NCBI GenBank assembly: GCA_964539665.1
Contig: CAZIKB010000048.1
Coordinates: 1 to 45,505, forward strand
DNA: 45,505 bases
Source: CAZIKB01 sp964539665
Lineage (GTDB): Bacteria > Zhuqueibacterota > Zhuqueibacteria > Oceanimicrobiales > Oceanimicrobiaceae
Direction: 5' to 3'
Shown here: one piece after another, positions 41,708 to 45,505 of the stretch
Numbering within the stretch: position 1 is the first letter of the stretch
Layout of the letters: each line of letters begins with the position of its first letter
The notes under the pieces: model-generated
What the model saw: only the letters and a program-made list of their open reading frames with translations
Told to the model about the DNA's origin: nothing
The model's database searches: none
Translations under genes and position numbers: made by a program

Positions 41708-42384
41708 AACAAGTGACTGATTTAGCAAGGCGATTAATTCGTAAAATTAAAAGTCTCCTACTCACATCAACAGAGCGGCGGCATTCTATGGTTGGGCCTC
41801 CGCGCCTTTGGAAGTTGAAGCGTGAATTTCAGATTCAATTTTTGAAGCAAGTTGGACTAAAATCCCACCATTATCTTCTTGATATAGGTTGCGGGACATT
41901 GAGAGGAGGAGTGCCGATAATACAATACTTGGATAACGGTCATTATTTTGGTATTGAATCTCGAAAAAATGTACTTGATGAAGGAAAAAAAGAACTTAGT
42001 AAAACACGTCTAGAATATAAGGCCCCAACTCTAATCGCTGAGGAAAATATCTCATTAGTGAATCTGCGAAAGAAGTTTGATGTAATCTGGGCATTCTCTG
42101 TCTTAATACATTTGACGGATGAGATTTTAGTGAATTGCCTTAGTTTTATTGAAAGACATCTAAAAAAGGACGGGTATTTCTATGCCAATGTCAACATTGG
42201 CGATAAATCAAATGGGAACTGGCAAGATTTTCCAGTAGTGTACCGTAGCTTGGAATTCTATAAAGAAGCATGTTCAAGAAATGATCTTCATCTTACTGAA
42301 TTGGGATTACTGAAAGATTTTGGCCATTTTTCTGGCGTAAACGCCCAGGATAATCAGATGATGCTCAAAATTTCGAAAACCTGA
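41704..42384 (+). CDS. Class I SAM-dependent methyltransferase
   Basis: ATG 41704 overlaps the preceding TGA (ATGA) and is preferred over the in-frame ATG at 41677. A basic N-terminal helix (LARRLIRKIKSLLLTSTERR) may bind the membrane. The SAM-binding motif I is HYLLDIGCGTLRGGVPIIQY, motif II YFGIESRKNVLDEG, and the post-core reads KFDVIWAFSVLIHLTDEILV, followed by HLKKDGYFYANVNIG. The length of 226 residues is normal for such enzymes. In a polysaccharide locus it probably O-methylates a sugar, which is an inference. The next gene starts 46 bp on. Confidence 0.85.
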   Translation: MKQVTDLARRLIRKIKSLLLTSTERRHSMVGPPRLWKLKREFQIQFLKQVGLKSHHYLLDIGCGTLRGGVPIIQYLDNGHYFGIESRKNVLDEGKKELSKTRLEYKAPTLIAEENISLVNLRKKFDVIWAFSVLIHLTDEILVNCLSFIERHLKKDGYFYANVNIGDKSNGNWQDFPVVYRSLEFYKEACSRNDLHLTELGLLKDFGHFSGVNAQDNQMMLKISKT

Positions 42385-42430
42385 ACTTGCATACTATGTT
42401 CAGGAAGATTCATTAAATTAAACGAAAAAT

Positions 42431-43387
42431 ATGAAAATGAAACTGCGAAAAGAACAACTGCACAACTTATGGACGCCAGGAACGTTAAAGTTCGCTCAAA
42501 TGCTACTCAATATTTTTCGAAACTATCCACTTATGACTAATGACCAGAAACAGTGTATTAAACCATTTTTTATTATTGGTTCTGGAAGATCCGGAACGAC
42601 CTTGTTAAGGACAATCTTATGCAGACATCCGTTAATTGTTATACCGCCTGAAACATATGGTTTGGTCAATGCTATAAAAAAATACATAAGATATAATGGA
42701 TTAGATTGGCAAGACTTAGTCAATGTGAGCATTGGAGAATTCTTGTTTCATCCTACATTCCAATATTGGGAGACGGATTTAAAAGTAATTTTACAGGACT
42801 TATACACCACCCCCAAAGATGACCGCTCATTAGCATTAATAATAAATCAAATCTATCAATCCTATATTAAGATACATAAACCGGCAGCAACCATTTGGGG
42901 TGATAAGACACCTTTTAATACGTTACGATTAAAGTGGATAAAAAGGGTATTTCCAGAGGCTAAGTACATTCATCTAATTAGAGATGGCCGTGATGTTGTA
43001 AGTTCTTATGTCAAATCAAAACTGATACCAACAGTTGCAGAGGCTGGCGAAAGATGGAATAATTCATTAGATGCTGTTGATAAATTTGAGAAAAAACTTG
43101 TACCAAACCGCATTTTTACTTTACGTTATGAAGATTTAGTGAATAAACCAGAAGAATTTACTCAGACAATTTGTAATTTTCTTTCTATTGAATATCTACC
43201 CAAAATGATCGAGAATACTGAAGTCCACTTAGGAGACGATGTTTTAGACCATCTACGCAATGTTAAAAATCCGATAAATATAAAATCGATCGGTAAATGG
43301 AAAAAACATTTAAACGCTGATGACCAGAAATTGACTATTAGTCTGATACAAGATAGGTTAATAAAAAAAGGCTATAGCTTAGATTGA
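42431..43387 (+). CDS. Sulfotransferase-family protein (PAPS-dependent)
   Basis: The 5'-phosphosulfate loop is FIIGSGRSGTTLLRTILCRH (about residues 47-66) and the 3'-phosphate motif is KYIHLIRDGRDVVSSYVKSK (about residues 179-198). WGDKTPFNTLRLKWIKRVFP is the segment that often precedes it in this family, and FTLRYEDLVNKPEEFTQTIC follows in the conserved position. The length is 318. Such enzymes move sulfate from PAPS to hydroxyls of sugars or other acceptors. Its place among glycosyltransferases suggests a sulfated surface glycan, common in marine bacteria, although habitat is not shown by the sequence. There are two possible ATG starts (42431 and 42437) with little ribosome-binding sequence. 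Confidence 0.88.
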   Translation: MKMKLRKEQLHNLWTPGTLKFAQMLLNIFRNYPLMTNDQKQCIKPFFIIGSGRSGTTLLRTILCRHPLIVIPPETYGLVNAIKKYIRYNGLDWQDLVNVSIGEFLFHPTFQYWETDLKVILQDLYTTPKDDRSLALIINQIYQSYIKIHKPAATIWGDKTPFNTLRLKWIKRVFPEAKYIHLIRDGRDVVSSYVKSKLIPTVAEAGERWNNSLDAVDKFEKKLVPNRIFTLRYEDLVNKPEEFTQTICNFLSIEYLPKMIENTEVHLGDDVLDHLRNVKNPINIKSIGKWKKHLNADDQKLTISLIQDRLIKKGYSLD

Positions 43388-43435
43388 GATATATGCATAT
43401 GTGGCTTTGCATTCTTTTACACTTGTATTACTCTT

Positions 43436-44917
43436 ATGGAACTCGATCAAATTAGCAGACAAACTATAAATACAGAGCTGAAAAGAGTTAGCAAGAATAC
43501 TGTAATTTACAGTGTTGGCAATATTGGTGTAAAAAGTGTTTCTTTCCTTCTGATCCCCCTCTATACTTATTATTTATCAACTTACACTGTTGGCATAATT
43601 ATATTATTAGAGCTATTTGAGGTTTTCTATAATTATGTTGCGCCGCTAGGATTAATCAACGCGATATGGCGCTTCTTCAATCTCGAGCAATCAGCCGGTA
43701 ATGAAAAGAGATTTATTTCCAGTAATTTTATTTTTATTTTGGCAATTAATGCAATTCTTTTAGTGTGTTTAATTTTTTCAAGTGGTTTCATTTCGAAGGT
43801 TTATCTGTCTGATACAAGTTTCACAAGATTGGTTCAAGTTTTCTTTATTGCATTATTCCTGGGATTATCCAGAGTCTATATATTGTCTTTGCTGCGAATT
43901 TATGAAAAGGCGGTGCAATTTATCATCCTCGTTTTTATAGATTTTGTTTTGCTTATAGGGCTTACAATCTGGTTCGTTATAGGACTTGAATTGGGAATAT
44001 GGGGAGTAATTTATGCTAAACTTATAACATCAAGTTTGCTATTTATTCTTACGATTATTTATTTGATTAAGACCTTTGGAGTGCATTACTTTCATAATGA
44101 TGTTAAACGTTCCCTGCAATTCGGTTTTCCGCTAATATTCTACGGTATAGGATTCTTGGTACTCTCTATGTCTGACAGATTGATTATTAAACACTTAATC
44201 TCGACTGAGGCTGGCGGTATTTATGGCATCTCATGCAAATTTGGCATGATATTGAATATGGTCTTAGTAACTCCCTTTGTTCAGGCCTGGCAGCCAATAT
44301 TGTTTAGACTTGAAAATGATCCATCTCAAAAACTTACATACCAAAAAATAGCGTTGCATTTCATTCAAATCGGTACTGTTGTTTGGGTGACAATTGCTGT
44401 CCTTTCAAAATATTTAATTAAATTAGCCACGACTGAAGAGTATTACCTCGGTATCATTATTGTTCCCTGGATAGCTTTTGCATATCTTCTTTATGGCTTA
44501 CAGCATATATTTAAAGCTGGGGCGATTATTCATAATGAAACATTAAAAATGACTGGCTGTACTGTTGTCGCTGCAATTATGAATATCGTTCTAAACATTC
44601 TCATGATACCTAAGTGGGGAATAATGGGTGCCGCTGTCTCGACAGTGCTATCTTATTTATTGATGTTAAATCTAATTCTAAGATTGTCTCAAAAAAAGTT
44701 ATATATTAACTGGCGCTGGAAAAAAATGCTCTCCGTGGTAGCATTAGGTATCATTTTGGTATGTATAAGCTTTGTCGGTTTAAACAATGTAAAATTAAAT
44801 TATATAAAAGATGCAATTGTTTTAGTCTTGTTACCCATATTAATGATTTCATTAAAACTGGTTTCTTTTAAAGAAGTGAAACGCTTGCTCACTAATTTAT
44901 ATGGCGGACATCTTTGA
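43436..44917 (+). CDS. Wzx-type polysaccharide flippase (MOP superfamily)
   Basis: This is a 493-residue, highly hydrophobic protein with about 12-14 membrane segments evenly spread. The N-terminus NTVIYSVGNIGVKSVSFLLI, PLYTYYLSTYTVGI and the central FPLIFYGIGFLVLSMSDRLI fit the Wzx/polysaccharide biosynthesis protein family (RfbX-like). SAGNEKRFISSNFIF lies at a cytoplasmic loop. It would flip the undecaprenyl-linked repeat unit across the inner membrane, so the locus appears to use the Wzy-dependent route; no Wzy polymerase is evident in the window. It starts 48 bp after the sulfotransferase with no clear ribosome binding site. Confidence 0.88.
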   Translation: MELDQISRQTINTELKRVSKNTVIYSVGNIGVKSVSFLLIPLYTYYLSTYTVGIIILLELFEVFYNYVAPLGLINAIWRFFNLEQSAGNEKRFISSNFIFILAINAILLVCLIFSSGFISKVYLSDTSFTRLVQVFFIALFLGLSRVYILSLLRIYEKAVQFIILVFIDFVLLIGLTIWFVIGLELGIWGVIYAKLITSSLLFILTIIYLIKTFGVHYFHNDVKRSLQFGFPLIFYGIGFLVLSMSDRLIIKHLISTEAGGIYGISCKFGMILNMVLVTPFVQAWQPILFRLENDPSQKLTYQKIALHFIQIGTVVWVTIAVLSKYLIKLATTEEYYLGIIIVPWIAFAYLLYGLQHIFKAGAIIHNETLKMTGCTVVAAIMNIVLNILMIPKWGIMGAAVSTVLSYLLMLNLILRLSQKKLYINWRWKKMLSVVALGIILVCISFVGLNNVKLNYIKDAIVLVLLPILMISLKLVSFKEVKRLLTNLYGGHL

Positions 44918-45130
44918 ATTCTTGCATCCAATTTGAACTCCCCCAAAATAGAAATTTATTACCCGTAAATAGTGGCTGTTGGTATTTTGAAAATTGCGTA
45001 CTTCTTCAAGGAACTTTTGAACGGTCTTATGAATCGTGATTTTATACCAATCTTCCCTTTACTTTTTGATACAATTTTATTATAATAATTGAAACAAACT
45101 CATTACTTAAACCAAATACTGTATAATTTT

Positions 45131-45505
45131 ATGGCAAAGAAGAAAAAATTAAAGCAGGTTCAAAAACAGACTAAACAAACAAACTCAGGTTCTGCATTGG
45201 AATTTATTAAGGTATTCATAAATAAACATCCAAATTTCCTGCCCTTAATGATGTTTTGCATATTACTTTTAATATTTTTCAATGAAGTCATGCTTGGTGG
45301 CAAAACCTACTTACCTCCTGATAAACTTGCCTCAAAAAGTGTTGGACCTTTTATCCAAGATGCTTTAAGTCGCGGCGTCTACCCCCTCTGGAATCCTTAC
45401 ATTTTCAGCGGCATGCCGTCCTTTGCGAGCTTGGGTGGTGCGCCTTTTGTCGATATATTAGGGAATATCATTAGAGCTATAATCTGGCCGTTTAAACAGA
45501 TTTTC
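45131..45505 (+). CDS. YfhO-like membrane protein, 5' part (runs off the window)
   Basis: An open frame starts at ATG 45131 and continues to the last base, 125 codons. A Lys-rich N-terminus (MAKKKKLKQVQKQT) precedes a first membrane helix (FLPLMMFCILLLIFFNEVML). It continues with KTYLPPDKLASKSVGPFIQD and PLWNPYIFSGMPSFASLGGA, which matches the start of large YfhO-type membrane proteins in Bacteroidota and related phyla. Members are 700-1000 residues with 12 or more helices and are linked to glycosylation of surface polymers. The rest lies to the right of the window. The gap of 213 bp after the flippase has no terminator, so co-transcription is possible. Confidence 0.8.
   Translation, partial: MAKKKKLKQVQKQTKQTNSGSALEFIKVFINKHPNFLPLMMFCILLLIFFNEVMLGGKTYLPPDKLASKSVGPFIQDALSRGVYPLWNPYIFSGMPSFASLGGAPFVDILGNIIRAIIWPFKQIF

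Overview
The window looks like a metagenome-assembled scaffold (two runs of exactly 100 N) from an AT-leaning Gram-negative bacterium of the FCB superphylum. The main clue is a series of large secreted proteins that end in the type IX secretion (T9SS) type A sorting domain, with motifs of the kind NYPNPFNPxTTI, LRGQLVxTLxxG, VVWDGxDxxGxxVASGIYxYRL and a basic C-terminus. This style is familiar from KSB1, Calditrichota and Ignavibacteria-like lineages. No rRNA, tRNA or marker gene is present, so finer placement is an inference.

Region 1 (1-19964, + strand) is almost entirely secreted multidomain proteins: a CBM96-like protein cut by the window edge, a lamin-tail-like protein broken by a frameshift, a six-repeat FG-GAP protein broken by an in-frame TGA, a metallophosphoesterase and a propeller-like protein that each contain an assembly gap, and a 1529-residue protein joining a purple-acid-phosphatase-like enzyme to a beta-propeller phytase. 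A lone SIR2-like protein sits among them (3239-4342).

Region 2 (20127-26727, - strand) starts convergently with a YCF48/BNR double-propeller T9SS protein. It continues with a three-gene unit read right to left: beta-propeller phytase, alginate-lyase-like protein, calcineurin-like phosphoesterase. All three stop after the first strand of what looks like an FnIII domain. Together with region 1 this gives several secreted phosphate-releasing enzymes (two phytase domains and three metallophosphoesterase domains), suggesting scavenging of organic phosphorus.

Region 3 (27397-31944, + strand) holds a Tat-exported PLP enzyme overlapped by a lipoprotein RidA, a QTMAN/DUF3524-type glycosyltransferase with an internal heptanucleotide repeat, a small PH-like protein, a holin-superfamily-IV-like membrane protein and a short apparent chimera of a saccharopine-dehydrogenase N-terminus with an M1-peptidase-like C-terminus. 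Region 4 (32607-35807) is a large secreted sortilin/BNR-repeat protein.

Region 5 (36346-45505, + strand) is a surface polysaccharide locus: a WbpB-WbpD-type oxidoreductase/acetyltransferase fusion, two GT4 glycosyltransferases, a UDP-GlcNAc 2-epimerase-like enzyme with an unusual insertion, a methyltransferase, a sulfotransferase, a Wzx-type flippase and the start of a YfhO-like membrane protein. Several of these genes overlap or abut, as in an operon.

Intergenic DNA carries a family of near-identical 29-nt hairpins, a MITE-like inverted repeat, a REP-like palindrome and a structured element followed by a strong terminator. No CRISPR array, transposase, integrase or phage structural gene was seen.
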